Shown one piece after another: positions 8,858 to 16,888 of a DNA stretch of 64,000 nt. Each line of letters opens with the position of its first letter. Position 1 is the first letter of the stretch. Origin of the DNA: Sphingobacterium bambusae (lineage in GTDB: Bacteria; Bacteroidota; Bacteroidia; Sphingobacteriales; Sphingobacteriaceae). The position numbers and the translations under genes were made by a program. The notes beneath the pieces were generated by a model. That model was not told where the DNA came from. It searched no databases and worked only from the letters and a program-made list of their open reading frames with translations. The stretch lies in NCBI RefSeq assembly GCF_033955345.1, contig NZ_CP138332.1, positions 3,224,001 through 3,288,000 on the forward strand, in the 5' to 3' direction.

Positions 8858-10609
8858 CTATTCAAAATACCGCTGTTTGGAGCTCAGGTCACTGGCCTCC
8901 TTATCCAAGATCAGCAATCCATCCAAGCTATTGTTGAAATTGGGATCCACATTGAAGGCGATGATTTTAGCCTGCAGCTGTAGGTATTGGCGCAGCAGCA
9001 CGGGAAATCTATTACTGGGCGATTCTATATCCTGAATAAGCGATTCCAAGGCTTGGAAAGAAGCCGGATTTTCCAGCAGCGTTTCCAGCTTCATTCGTTT
9101 TAAGTTGGGTTTAAAGGCTTTTTTAGGCTTTACAGATTTCGCAAGTTTAGCATCAAAACAGTTACGGCGTATAAATTCGACGATCAGCGATTTCGAAAAG
9201 AGCGAGAAGTCGCCACTGATGCTTACAGGTCCGATCAAATAGCGGTATTGCGGATACTGCTGCATGCAACAAACAATGCCTTTCCATAAAAGGTAGAGCG
9301 GCATGGCTTGCTTTTGGTACATCGGTTGTATCCAGCTGCGCCCCAGTTCCATGGATTGGGGCAAACGTTTAACGAAGTCAGCCTTCATCTTGAACAACTG
9401 GGAGAGGTAGAATCCCCGTTTACCCTGTGCATACATAATTTCCTCGCCAAGTCCAATGCGGTAACCGCCCACAAGGCGCTTGTCTCTTTCGTGCCACACA
9501 AAGAGCTGCTTGTAGTGCATGTCGAAAACATCCAAATCAATGGCTTGGTTTGTGCCTTCACCAACCTGGCGGAAGGTGAGCTCTCGCAGGCGGCCTATCT
9601 CGCGCATGGTGAGCGGTATTTGGCCGGCGTTGCTTAAGTATACGCTATAGCTACCACTGCTAAAGAGTTTATGCGCATCGATACCCATCAACTCCGCCTC
9701 CAGATCGGCCGCTAGCATGGCTTCGGCAATGGGTAGGGGCTTGTGGGGCTTCTTAAAGAGATCGCGCTCGGTCCAGTCCCATTTGTTGCTGTAGGTGTCC
9801 ATGCCCAATGCATAGGTGCGTGCCCGTATGTACTCCAGTAGTCGTTCCGGTTTACGAAGGTTCTCGTCCAGTTTGGAAAGCTGTATTTTTTCGCCTATCC
9901 GCACGCGGATGGTTTTACCTTTCTTGTTAAAAAGTTCGGCAGGCAACCGAATGGTGCGCAACTTCGGGTGTAGGCGTCCTAGCCATATGAAGGCTGCGCT
10001 ATTATGTCCATGAAAGTAGAGCGGAATGACGGGTACATCCACCTTGCTTAAAAACTTCCCAATCACGGGGTGCCACTTTTTGTCCGTGATCTGCTGCATA
10101 TCCCAGTGGTAGGATGAAACTTCGCCTGCAGGGAAGATGACAATTGGTGTTCCCTTTTCGAGAGCCTGCCACATGTTTCGTATGCCCACAGCATTGCTTG
10201 CCAGTGCTTCCTCATGAAAAGGGTCTACCGCAATAAAGGCATCTTTAAGGTTAGTTATCTTCTCGAGGATGTAATTGGCCAGTATTTTGGACTCTGGCCG
10301 TATCTCATGCAGTATTTTCAAGCTTATTAAGCCCTCCATACCTCCATAAGGATGGTTGGCCAGCATCACGAAGGGCCCTTCTTTGGGAATGCGGCGTAGA
10401 TCTTCAGCGCTGATAGCAATCTCAATGCCCAATGCGGCGAGCACGGCGTCCACAAATGCAATTCCCTGCAGATGGCGTACCTTCTCAAACTCCCGATTGA
10501 ACCGGTTAAGCGAGGTCATTTCCATCAGCATGTAGTCCAGTCCAGGGATAGGAACATGATGCAGTCCTGTCGCCTTCGACAGCATCTCTCTTGAAATCAA
10601 AGGAGCCAT
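8858..10609 (-). CDS. Fused acyltransferase: PlsC-like domain plus GNAT-like acyl-ACP N-acyltransferase domain (OlsF-like)
   Basis: A 583-residue two-domain enzyme. The N-terminal half (about 60-260) is a PlsC/LPLAT glycerolipid acyltransferase: 'NHPYGGMEG' holds a variant HX4E-like motif near residue 86, 'FPAGEVSSY' follows near 160, then 'VPVIPLYFHG'. The C-terminal half (about 300-520) looks like the N-acyltransferase fold of OlsB/hemolysin-like proteins ('REIGRLRELTFRQVGEGTNQ', 'YYVWHERDKRLVGGYRIG'-type segment, 'LELGRSWIQP'). Known fused enzymes of this kind (OlsF) make ornithine or glycine lipids, doing both N- and O-acylation of an amino acid. The exact amino acid here is unknown. A 37-residue peptide ORF lies 93 bases upstream on the same strand. 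Confidence 0.8.
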   Translation of the reverse strand: MAPLISREMLSKATGLHHVPIPGLDYMLMEMTSLNRFNREFEKVRHLQGIAFVDAVLAALGIEIAISAEDLRRIPKEGPFVMLANHPYGGMEGLISLKILHEIRPESKILANYILEKITNLKDAFIAVDPFHEEALASNAVGIRNMWQALEKGTPIVIFPAGEVSSYHWDMQQITDKKWHPVIGKFLSKVDVPVIPLYFHGHNSAAFIWLGRLHPKLRTIRLPAELFNKKGKTIRVRIGEKIQLSKLDENLRKPERLLEYIRARTYALGMDTYSNKWDWTERDLFKKPHKPLPIAEAMLAADLEAELMGIDAHKLFSSGSYSVYLSNAGQIPLTMREIGRLRELTFRQVGEGTNQAIDLDVFDMHYKQLFVWHERDKRLVGGYRIGLGEEIMYAQGKRGFYLSQLFKMKADFVKRLPQSMELGRSWIQPMYQKQAMPLYLLWKGIVCCMQQYPQYRYLIGPVSISGDFSLFSKSLIVEFIRRNCFDAKLAKSVKPKKAFKPNLKRMKLETLLENPASFQALESLIQDIESPSNRFPVLLRQYLQLQAKIIAFNVDPNFNNSLDGLLILDKEASDLSSKQRYFE

Positions 10610-10702
10610 ACCAAAAAGCTAATATGCATAAAACGTTTTCAACAAAGTTAAAAGCAATATGTCAACTAGCTGTAAAATGGATGTGAACTTGTTGTAAACA
10701 AG

Positions 10703-10816
10703 TTATTTATCGGCCTTTGCGCTGTGTTCGGTAATGGTTTGCTTGGTATTCCTTTTTGTTTTTACGGGCTTGGCTATGCTAACGGTTAGCTCCGGTGCCT
10801 GATATGCCTTTTTCAT
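10703..10816 (-). CDS. Candidate 37-residue peptide with YxxP motif
   Basis: A short ORF encoding 37 residues that begins 'MKKAYQAPELTV' and has a Lys/Thr-rich tail. The N-terminus matches that of the four 58-63-residue peptides elsewhere in the window (basic start, then YxxP-x-hydrophobic). It lacks their ELE-like patch, AA(x)S(A)T junction and DW box. It sits in the same direction as the acyltransferase gene and could be its leader ORF. No clear Shine-Dalgarno sequence is seen, which is usual in this phylum. It is either a divergent member of the peptide family, a truncated remnant, or chance. Confidence 0.4.
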   Translation of the reverse strand: MKKAYQAPELTVSIAKPVKTKRNTKQTITEHSAKADK

Positions 10817-10981
10817 AACATTAGATTTGAATGTACAAGTTCGGAATTATTTTCCATTAAAAAAACAGCATATAATATCGTTGTATTTCTGGGCTGGTTC
10901 TGCTAGACTTATGGCTTGCTTGATGAGCTGTAGGTCAGGTGGCAAAACATAGTCGACATTAAACGGATGATAAATGCTTAA

Positions 10982-11497
10982 TATCGGCTGACCGGAAAAG
11001 TTTTCTACGAAGAATTAGGCTTTTTATACATAGAATTAGTTAAATTTGATAAGGAAGAGGTTGAATTACAGACAGATTTGGAACGATGGTTTTACGTGCT
11101 GAAACATATGTCTCGGCTAGATAAGCTGTCGGTTTATCTTCGGAAGCCGATTTTTGAACAATTGTTTAGCATAGCTGCCTACACACAATTAAATAAGGAG
11201 GAACGCGATATGTATGACGTAAGTTTAAAGCGTAAATGGGATGCGGAGGCCGTCCGCGAATATCAGGAACAAAAACTAGCAGCGACTGAGCAGCAGGCAT
11301 TAGAAAGGGGACTGCAGAAAGGTTTAGAACAAGGGGAGAAGAAAGGCTTACAGCAAGGTCTGTTACAAAGACGCGAAGAAGGGAGCAGGGAAAAGGCGAT
11401 CGCAATTGCGAAGGCTTTGCAGCGGACGGGGCTATCCGTTGAAGATATCGCACAAGCTACCGGTCTTTCGATTTCCGAACTTAAAACCCTATCATAA
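10982..11497 (+). pseudogene. 5'-truncated Rpn-family (PD-(D/E)XK nuclease/transposase-like) gene
   Basis: The frame just after an in-frame stop at 10979-10981 reads 'RLTGKVFYEELGFLYIELVK', 'DLERWFYVLKHM' and so on. This is the C-terminal half of Rpn recombination-promoting nuclease/putative transposase proteins. It ends with their typical Gln/Glu/Lys-rich repeat region ('GLQKGLEQGEKKGLQQGL') and an HTH-like tail ('SVEDIAQATGLSISELKTL'). The catalytic PD-(D/E)XK half is absent upstream in any frame I could read. A TTG at 11078 could start a 139-residue fragment, but homology clearly begins earlier, so I call it a remnant. A perfect terminator follows directly. Confidence 0.75.
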
Positions 11498-11523
11498 AAA
11501 TGGCCGGATCGCTCCGGCCATTT
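11498..11523 (+). terminator. Terminator after the Rpn remnant
   Basis: A perfect 11-bp stem (AAATGGCCGGA / TCCGGCCATTT) with a TCGC loop begins just past the stop codon. The tail is the T's within the right arm, so termination is plausible in both directions. Its GC-rich intact stem suggests the Rpn gene was functional until recently. Confidence 0.7.
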
Positions 11524-11641
11524 ATGCTTATGAAAATATCTCTCGGGGAGAGAGATGCACAAAAGTATCATAAAAAATGGGGAAACCTCATGTTAAAACC
11601 TTCGTTTGCCATGTCAAAAAAAACCGGTTTACGTGATCTTT

Positions 11642-12469
11642 CTAGTTTGTTCGGAAATTGAGCGCGGTTTTCCCCGTGTGTTTTTTTATAAAGCGGCGGA
11701 AGTTACTTTCGTCGCTAAAGCCCATTTCAAAGGCAATTTGCGAAATAGACAAGGTGCTGTTTTCGATGTAGTTAATGGCTCTTCTTGCCACAGTTTCTAA
11801 GATGATTTGCTTGGCCGTCCGGTCGAAAACCTCTTGGCAGGCTTTGGATAGCTTACGCGCGGTGACGTGTAGCGCATCGGCATAAAAATTAACAGTGCTT
11901 TCCTGTTTATAGTTCCGGTGTAGCATCACAATAAAACTGTTGACTAGGTTGCGGTCGGAAAGCATAGCTCCTTGTACCTCGTCCACCACATCGGGAAGTC
12001 CCAGTAGTCCTTCCAGCAGTAGCGATTCAATATGGTTTTTCAGGGCAGCATGGTATAGCGGCACGCTCTTCTCGGCGAACATAGGTGCGCGGAAATGTAG
12101 GACGTGGCGTACCTCTTCTGGAGGGCGCACGGCATCCACAATTTGTATCTCGGCTTCGTAGTCAAAGAACAACCTGGAATAGAGCATTTCGGCATCTTTG
12201 TTGGATCGGTCAAAGAAGCTGTCGGGAAAGGTGATGCGGTAACCGGCTTCTGCGGTGGGCTTAACGAGTTTGATACGTATGCCTGGGCCGATAAACAAGA
12301 GTTTGTTGCTGGGTATATCATAGTAGGTGGAGCCGACAACAAGCTGTAGCGGCGCTAAGGTACGTATGATGGTGAATAGATCCGAAGATCCATCAACTAT
12401 AATTTCTTCATCATTTGGCCTCAATTGAATGAGCGAAATGATATTTTGTTTGTTGGATGTAGCTTCCAT
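11642..12469 (-). CDS. AraC-family transcriptional regulator
   Basis: A 275-residue cytoplasmic regulator. The N-terminal two thirds form a cupin-like sensing domain without a clear ligand signature. The C-terminal part (about 180-275) holds two helix-turn-helix motifs: 'FYADALHVTARKLSKACQEV' and 'SISQIAFEMGFSDESNFRRF' followed by 'KKHTGKTALNFR', the AraC signature. It lies alone on the minus strand, about 90 bases downstream of a Crp-type gene on the same strand. Targets are unknown. Confidence 0.9.
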   Translation of the reverse strand: MEATSNKQNIISLIQLRPNDEEIIVDGSSDLFTIIRTLAPLQLVVGSTYYDIPSNKLLFIGPGIRIKLVKPTAEAGYRITFPDSFFDRSNKDAEMLYSRLFFDYEAEIQIVDAVRPPEEVRHVLHFRAPMFAEKSVPLYHAALKNHIESLLLEGLLGLPDVVDEVQGAMLSDRNLVNSFIVMLHRNYKQESTVNFYADALHVTARKLSKACQEVFDRTAKQIILETVARRAINYIENSTLSISQIAFEMGFSDESNFRRFIKKHTGKTALNFRTN

Positions 12470-12562
12470 GGTGCATTATCATCGAGACGATGGTATTAAT
12501 TTACGAAAAAAAATAAATGGATGCGCTTTTCGTAAAAATAAATTTGTCTGTCGGGAAAGCTA

Positions 12563-13156
12563 TTATTCCATTTTTGCTTTTACACGACACAGTGTTTCGA
12601 CCTTCATATTGAGGTAAGAAGCAATATATTTAAGGGTTACACGGCCTAGTAAAGAAGGTCGAGTTGCTGCAAACCGTCGGTAGCGTTTTTCCGCCGATGG
12701 CAGTCTGCAAAGGAAGGCGCGTTCATCGGCATCCCGATAATAGCGTTCCAGTAATTTTCGACCGATGATGTTGGCTTCGACGAAGCGTTCGTACATCTCG
12801 TCCAGTGCCTGTTGGGAAATGCCGATTAGCGTGCTATCTTCCAAAGCCTGTATGTATTCCTCGGTTTCGATGCGCAGTCCCAAATTGCGGACGCTCCCCA
12901 CCATATTGCCCTCGTCATTTAGCCAAGTGGTAATCTCCTGCCCATCTTCCTTGATGAAGCCGCGAATAAGTCCCTTTACAATAAAGTAGATGGTTTCGCT
13001 GTGGTCTATAGGGCTGCGCAGAAATTTGCCCTTTTTCACTTGGAAATAACTGCACTGGGCAATGAGGTGTGCTCCTGCCTCGACCGAGATCGGATGTATA
13101 TTGCTTAGAAACTCCGTTATTTCCTGGAATGCTAAGCTTGGTTTGGGTTCAGCCAT
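12563..13156 (-). CDS. Crp/Fnr-type regulator (cyclic-nucleotide-binding-like domain)
   Basis: A 197-residue protein with an N-terminal cNMP-binding beta-roll ('YFQVKKGKFLRS', 'TIYFIVKGLIRGFIKEDG', 'TTWLNDEGNMVGS'). A short C-terminal winged-helix part follows ('RRFAATRPSLLGRVTLKYIA', 'LNMKVETLCRVKAK'). This is the common Bacteroidota Crp/Fnr form, in which effector-binding residues are often not conserved. No Fe-S-binding cysteine cluster is present, so it is not Fnr-like. It lies upstream of the AraC gene on the same strand, with a gap that can hold a separate promoter. Confidence 0.88.
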   Translation of the reverse strand: MAEPKPSLAFQEITEFLSNIHPISVEAGAHLIAQCSYFQVKKGKFLRSPIDHSETIYFIVKGLIRGFIKEDGQEITTWLNDEGNMVGSVRNLGLRIETEEYIQALEDSTLIGISQQALDEMYERFVEANIIGRKLLERYYRDADERAFLCRLPSAEKRYRRFAATRPSLLGRVTLKYIASYLNMKVETLCRVKAKME

Positions 13157-13342
13157 GTCGCTGTTTGTCTTGTTAAGTTAATTGATGGTAAGCAAAAGTA
13201 CACTTTGCAGGCTTTATTTCAGTAGCGTAAGCGTTTTATTTTTTGCTGTACTCGACCTCGCTTGCTGCGGCTTCCGGAAAAATACGAATTGACATTTGTC
13301 AATACCGTGCTGTTTTCTGCTGCCCCTATGGCAGCGATTGTC

Positions 13343-13620
13343 TATTTTTGCCCTACAAAATTGAAATTATAGGACTCCAAACCAACTCGATTTCAGAGAA
13401 TTATTATCCTTGGATGGACAGCGGGATCACATGTCTGTGATGCAAATCGCTGTCCATTTGTGCATACAGCGAAGTACGCGCTGCTTATTAGCTCATGGCC
13501 AAGTTCATCGATCATATTTTCTGTGTTTATCCCGTTGCTATTGTTGGTCGTTTATCATATATGGCTTGTAGTATATTGCCTAAACCCGGGGGGGAGGCCT
13601 AGCTTCGGTTAGGCCATTTT
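13343..13620 (+). ncRNA. Candidate structured transcript ending in a TTCG-loop terminator
   Basis: The 13157-13903 gap has no convincing gene, yet it contains a TAnnTTTG-type promoter box (13343-13350), a long hairpin at 13414-13457 (ATGGACAGCG / CGCTGTCCAT with inner ATCACA-TGTC-TGTGAT), and a terminator-like hairpin at 13596-13615 (GGCCTAGC-TTCG-GTTAGGCC followed by ATTTT). No matching -33 TTTG is obvious. A palindrome TTGACATTTGTCAA lies about 50 bases upstream. A small RNA of roughly 260 bases would explain the arrangement, but this is inference from structure alone. Confidence 0.3.
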
Positions 13621-13903
13621 CTTGTTGACAGCAACTATCGTTTTATTGATAAACATAAAATGTCGGCAAACCGCTACGCCGCCGAAAAAAAAGTAAAAAT
13701 ATGCCGTAAGGTACGGTGTTTACTGATTTTTTTTCATTAGTTTTATGTGCTTGTGAGATCAAAAAGTGCTTATGGATCTGATCTTGTTTTATGAATGTTG
13801 GATGGCTGATGTTTACATGAAAACATCGTAAACAATTGTTTAATTTTTTTGTTAATTCTATAGGGATGGATAAAATATTTTTTTTAACAGAAAACGGTTT
13901 GGT

Positions 13904-14833
13904 ATGCGGATGAAAGGAGGGCTATGTTTAAAAGTTTCCTTCAGGTGCTTACGATATGTTTGCGGTATCGGCCTCTTCTTTTCCCTACTTGCCTGTTCAT
14001 CGCCCTCTTCTAACAGCCAACAGCAACCTGTTTCAGACAGTTCGACGATATCGCCAAAGCCACAAACGGCAGCAGATGTATTATCTGCATATTGGAAGGG
14101 CTATGATTTCCATGATTCGACGAATATCAATACCCCAGAAAAGGGCGAGCAATCCTTGGTGAATTTTATCAGTCTTTTTCCGCAAACTACGCCCGATATC
14201 GTGTCCGCAGCCATAAAAACCATGCTGGCCGAGGCCAAGGAAGATCCAAAGGCTTACGCCTTTTTTCTAACGCAATACGAAAAATACCTGTACGATCCCA
14301 ATTCGCCGGTGCGCAATGATATATACTACGAGCCAGTGCTTGAATTTAAGCTCGATTCTACCAAGCTAACAGCAACGGAGAAAACAAAGACCGAAACCTT
14401 ATTGGCTTTGCTACGGAAGAATATGCCGGGCAGCACCGCTGCCGATTTCTCTTATGTATTGTCTACGGGCCAATCGGGCAGCTTAGCAACCTTAACCTCG
14501 CCGGTTACGGTACTATTCTTTTATGAGCCCGGCTGCTCGCACTGCGAAGAGGCTATTGAACAGTTGCGTAACCAGCCAGCACTCAACAGCCATATTGCCA
14601 ATAAGCAGCTTACCTTTTTGGCCGTCTACCCTTTCGGGGGACAGGATATATGGAAGGAGTATCAGGCGAAAATTCCGAGCAATTGGCTAAATGCCTTTGA
14701 TGAAAAGGAAGAAGTCCTAAAAAAAGGAAAGTACGACTTGAAAGCGACGCCAACTATTTTTTTGTTGGACGAGCAAAAGAAAGTTATTTTAAAAGATGCC
14801 GATGTTCGCGTGCTGCTCGAATATCTTGGTTAA
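13904..14833 (+). CDS. Thioredoxin-like lipoprotein (DUF5106-type)
   Basis: A 309-residue lipoprotein with lipobox 'SLLACSS' near residue 31. The middle (about 55-180) is a helical DUF5106-like region ('DVLSAYWKGYDFHD'). The C-terminal part is a thioredoxin fold with active site 'FFYEPGCSHCEEA' (CxxC near residue 211) and the cis-Pro loop 'LKATPTIFLLD'. It is probably a periplasmic membrane-anchored thiol-disulfide oxidoreductase. An AAAGGAGG sequence lies just inside the start, next to an out-of-frame ATG at 13924; the in-frame starts are 13904 and 13910. A weak hairpin (14852-14875) follows. Confidence 0.8.
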   Translation: MRMKGGLCLKVSFRCLRYVCGIGLFFSLLACSSPSSNSQQQPVSDSSTISPKPQTAADVLSAYWKGYDFHDSTNINTPEKGEQSLVNFISLFPQTTPDIVSAAIKTMLAEAKEDPKAYAFFLTQYEKYLYDPNSPVRNDIYYEPVLEFKLDSTKLTATEKTKTETLLALLRKNMPGSTAADFSYVLSTGQSGSLATLTSPVTVLFFYEPGCSHCEEAIEQLRNQPALNSHIANKQLTFLAVYPFGGQDIWKEYQAKIPSNWLNAFDEKEEVLKKGKYDLKATPTIFLLDEQKKVILKDADVRVLLEYLG

Positions 14834-14851
14834 TAATAGTTTGTGTGTAAG

Positions 14852-14875
14852 GAAGCCTCTTCTGCTGGAGGTTTC
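14852..14875 (+). terminator. Weak hairpin after the thioredoxin-like gene
   Basis: GAAGCCTC pairs with GAGGTTTC (one G-U pair) across an eight-base loop. Only a short T tract is present within and after the right arm. Position, just after a stop codon and before the WecA gene leader, supports a terminator role. Confidence 0.5.
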
Positions 14876-15054
14876 TTGATAGCATAGCAATGAAATTTAT
14901 AATGATAAATGAATGGATTTTGATTACTTGGCCTTGTTGTTGTGCCCTAAAGTGGTCCTGATCGATTTTGTGTGTGGAGCGTGCTGTAGGCGGTATCTTT
15001 TTGTACTGCATGTGAAATTGAGCCCTGACTGGGCTTAAACAACCAAAAAATTAA

Positions 15055-16185
15055 ATGAAGATACTAATTGTCATTGTTCCGTTCCTAATTGCACTCGCCC
15101 TCGGGCGGACTATTATTCCGTATATCCTTTTTATATCGTACAAAAAACGGTTGTTTGATCCCTTAGATCCCCGCAAGTTCCATCAGCAGATTATTCCACG
15201 TCTCGGCGGTGTCGCCTTTGCACCCGTGCAAAGTTGCCTGTTTATTCTCTCGGTGGTTGTCCTTTATAAGGTTAATTTTGTACCGCTAGGGCTTAATACC
15301 GTTGAAATTTTTCCGATGTTCACCCTGCTGCTCTGCGGTATGGTCATCTTGTTTCTCGTGGGGTTGGCCGATGATCTGGTTAGCGTAAACCACCGTTGGA
15401 AGTTTTACGCCCAAATATTTGTCGCCTCGTTCTTCCCGCTTTCGGGCTTGTGGATCAACGATCTGTATGGCATCTTCTTTATCACCTACCTCCCTTTGTG
15501 GGCGGGAGTGCCCTTGACGATCTTCGCCGTGGTGTTGATCATCAATGCGGTTAACCTCATCGATGGTATTGATGGCCTATGTTCAGGGCTTATTATGGTC
15601 GGCTGTATTTTCTTAGGGGTGCTCTTTACCTACTATGGTGCTTGGCTACATGCTATCTTTGCCTTTATCACGGCTGGGGTCTTGGTTTCTTTCTTCTATT
15701 ACAATGTGTTCGGCGCCTTTAAGCGCAAACGGCGCATTTTTATGGGCGATACCGGCAGCCTTACCTTGGGCTACTCCATAGCCTTTCTTTCTATAAGCTT
15801 CGCCATGAACAATGATGATATCAAGCCTTTTTCCGAGGGCGCCATCGTTACGGCTTTCTCCACCTTGATTGTGCCGGTCTTTGATGTTAGCCGTGTGCTC
15901 ATCGTGCGCTGGCGTGAGAAACAACCCCTCTTCAAGCCCGATCGCAATCATCTCCATCATAAGTTCCTGCGTTCCGGCATGTCGCATCATCAGGCCATGA
16001 TATCCATCCTGCTCTTGGCGCTGTTTTTCTGCCTGTTTAATTTCTTGGCCGTGCATTACATTAGCAACAACATTGTGGTGCTCTGCGATATCCTTATATG
16101 GTTAGGTTTTATCGGTGTGTGGAACCTTGTCGAGAGTAGGAAAAAGAAGCTACGTGAACAAAAAATGCAGTTCCTCCGCGATTGA
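15055..16185 (+). CDS. WecA/MraY-type polyprenyl-phosphate sugar-1-phosphate transferase (copy 1)
   Basis: A 376-residue integral membrane enzyme that starts glycan assembly by moving a sugar-1-phosphate from a UDP-sugar to undecaprenyl phosphate. About ten to eleven hydrophobic segments are visible. Family motifs are 'PRKFHQQIIPRLGG' near residue 40, 'LADDL' near 105, 'NAVNLIDGIDGL' near 165, 'FMGDTGS' near 228 and the His-rich 'DRNHLHHKF' near 297. It is a close paralogue of the enzyme at 18766 (many identical stretches). It stands outside the long EPS operon, and a peptide/lipoprotein pair separates the two copies. A palindromic operator-like site begins ten bases after its stop. Confidence 0.93.
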   Translation: MKILIVIVPFLIALALGRTIIPYILFISYKKRLFDPLDPRKFHQQIIPRLGGVAFAPVQSCLFILSVVVLYKVNFVPLGLNTVEIFPMFTLLLCGMVILFLVGLADDLVSVNHRWKFYAQIFVASFFPLSGLWINDLYGIFFITYLPLWAGVPLTIFAVVLIINAVNLIDGIDGLCSGLIMVGCIFLGVLFTYYGAWLHAIFAFITAGVLVSFFYYNVFGAFKRKRRIFMGDTGSLTLGYSIAFLSISFAMNNDDIKPFSEGAIVTAFSTLIVPVFDVSRVLIVRWREKQPLFKPDRNHLHHKFLRSGMSHHQAMISILLLALFFCLFNFLAVHYISNNIVVLCDILIWLGFIGVWNLVESRKKKLREQKMQFLRD

Positions 16186-16194
16186 TCCATAAGT

Positions 16195-16216
16195 TTTGTA
16201 GCGCAAGCACTACAAA
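16195..16216. promoter_or_regulatory. Operator-like palindrome, site 1
   Basis: TTTGTAGCG-CAAG-CACTACAAA, an instance of the shared pattern TTGTAG-N8-CTACAA. It lies ten bases after the WecA copy 1 stop, so a weak terminator hairpin is an alternative reading, but no T-run follows. See the related sites upstream of the peptide, EPS and OmpA operons. Confidence 0.5.
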
Positions 16217-16423
16217 TAAGATTTCTTTATAACTAAAATTTTACCCCATACTAAAACGGTGTCTCGCCAATCGTTTCCTTGTTCTTTGCCCTGTTTATTC
16301 CGGTTTAAAGCCTGTTTTCTCCTTTTTTTTACCCAAAATGGATCTTTCAGTAGCTACATTTTGTAGTGGCGATGTATTGACTTATGTCAATGAAAAAGGT
16401 CGTTTTTGTAGTGTTAAACATAT

Positions 16424-16443
16424 TTGTAGTTGTCGCGCTACAA
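16424..16443. promoter_or_regulatory. Operator-like palindrome, site 2
   Basis: TTGTAG-TTGTCGCG-CTACAA, exact in both half-sites with the eight-base spacing. Single TTGTAG half-sites lie nearby at 16361-16366 and 16406-16411. A TACCTTTGTAG promoter-like box at 16473-16483 is 30 bases downstream. The array precedes the first peptide gene (start 16685). Confidence 0.6.
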
Positions 16444-16472
16444 GCGCGTTTTCCCATGTTTAAACAAAGACC

Positions 16473-16480
16473 TACCTTTG
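16473..16480 (+). promoter_or_regulatory. Promoter -7 box for the first peptide/lipoprotein pair
   Basis: TACCTTTG matches the Bacteroidota TAnnTTTG -7 consensus and is followed by TAG, giving the TTTGTAG sequence found at the other sites. A clear -33 TTTG at the right distance is not visible. A start of transcription near 16487 would give a leader of about 200 bases. Confidence 0.4.
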
Positions 16481-16684
16481 TAGCACAAATGAAAAACAGA
16501 TGTAGCCGGTAAGCATCGCAAAGGTTTCTTACTCCTAGCATCAACAAAAGAGCTGAATTCTAAACATAGCCGAAAAGGTTTTATTTGCTTTTTAGTTCAA
16601 ATTTTTTAACTATCTCAATTTCTGGGGCTGGTGTGGAATGGTTTTGCCCTTACAATTGAGTTTTATCGATCACGCAATACGAAA

Positions 16685-16876
16685 ATGGAAAACAAGAATA
16701 TCGAAATACCTGCCCACAAGTTACCTTATGTAGCTCCAAATTTTGAGGTCATCAGTTTGGAACTGGAGTGCTCTATCGCCGCTGGTTCAGCTACGGTAAA
16801 GCCACAGCACTACAATGAGGAGGTATATGAGTCTTGGGACGTAGAGACGGATGATAACCGTAGTATCAATTTTTAA
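16685..16876 (+). CDS. YxxP/DW short peptide 1
   Basis: A 63-residue peptide of unknown function, one of four alike in this window. It has a basic N-terminal stretch, 'YVAPNFEV' (Tyr at residue 15), the acidic patch 'LELE', the small-residue junction 'IAAGSATV' (31-38), an 'SWD' box with Trp51 twelve residues from the end, and a C-terminus ending in Phe. There is no Sec signal peptide or membrane segment. I chose the ATG at 16685; an alternative start farther upstream at 16631 would add 18 residues that no sibling has. The fimbrillin-like lipoprotein gene starts 12 bases after its stop, so the two are surely cotranscribed. Possibly a modified or exported peptide. Confidence 0.8.
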   Translation: MENKNIEIPAHKLPYVAPNFEVISLELECSIAAGSATVKPQHYNEEVYESWDVETDDNRSINF

Positions 16877-16888
16877 AATCACCGAGCG

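Noticed and set aside
13243..13440. 65-codon ORF in the gap after the Crp-type gene
   Set aside because: No similarity to any family, odd cysteine-rich composition, and it overlaps the nested hairpin; the structured-RNA reading fits better.
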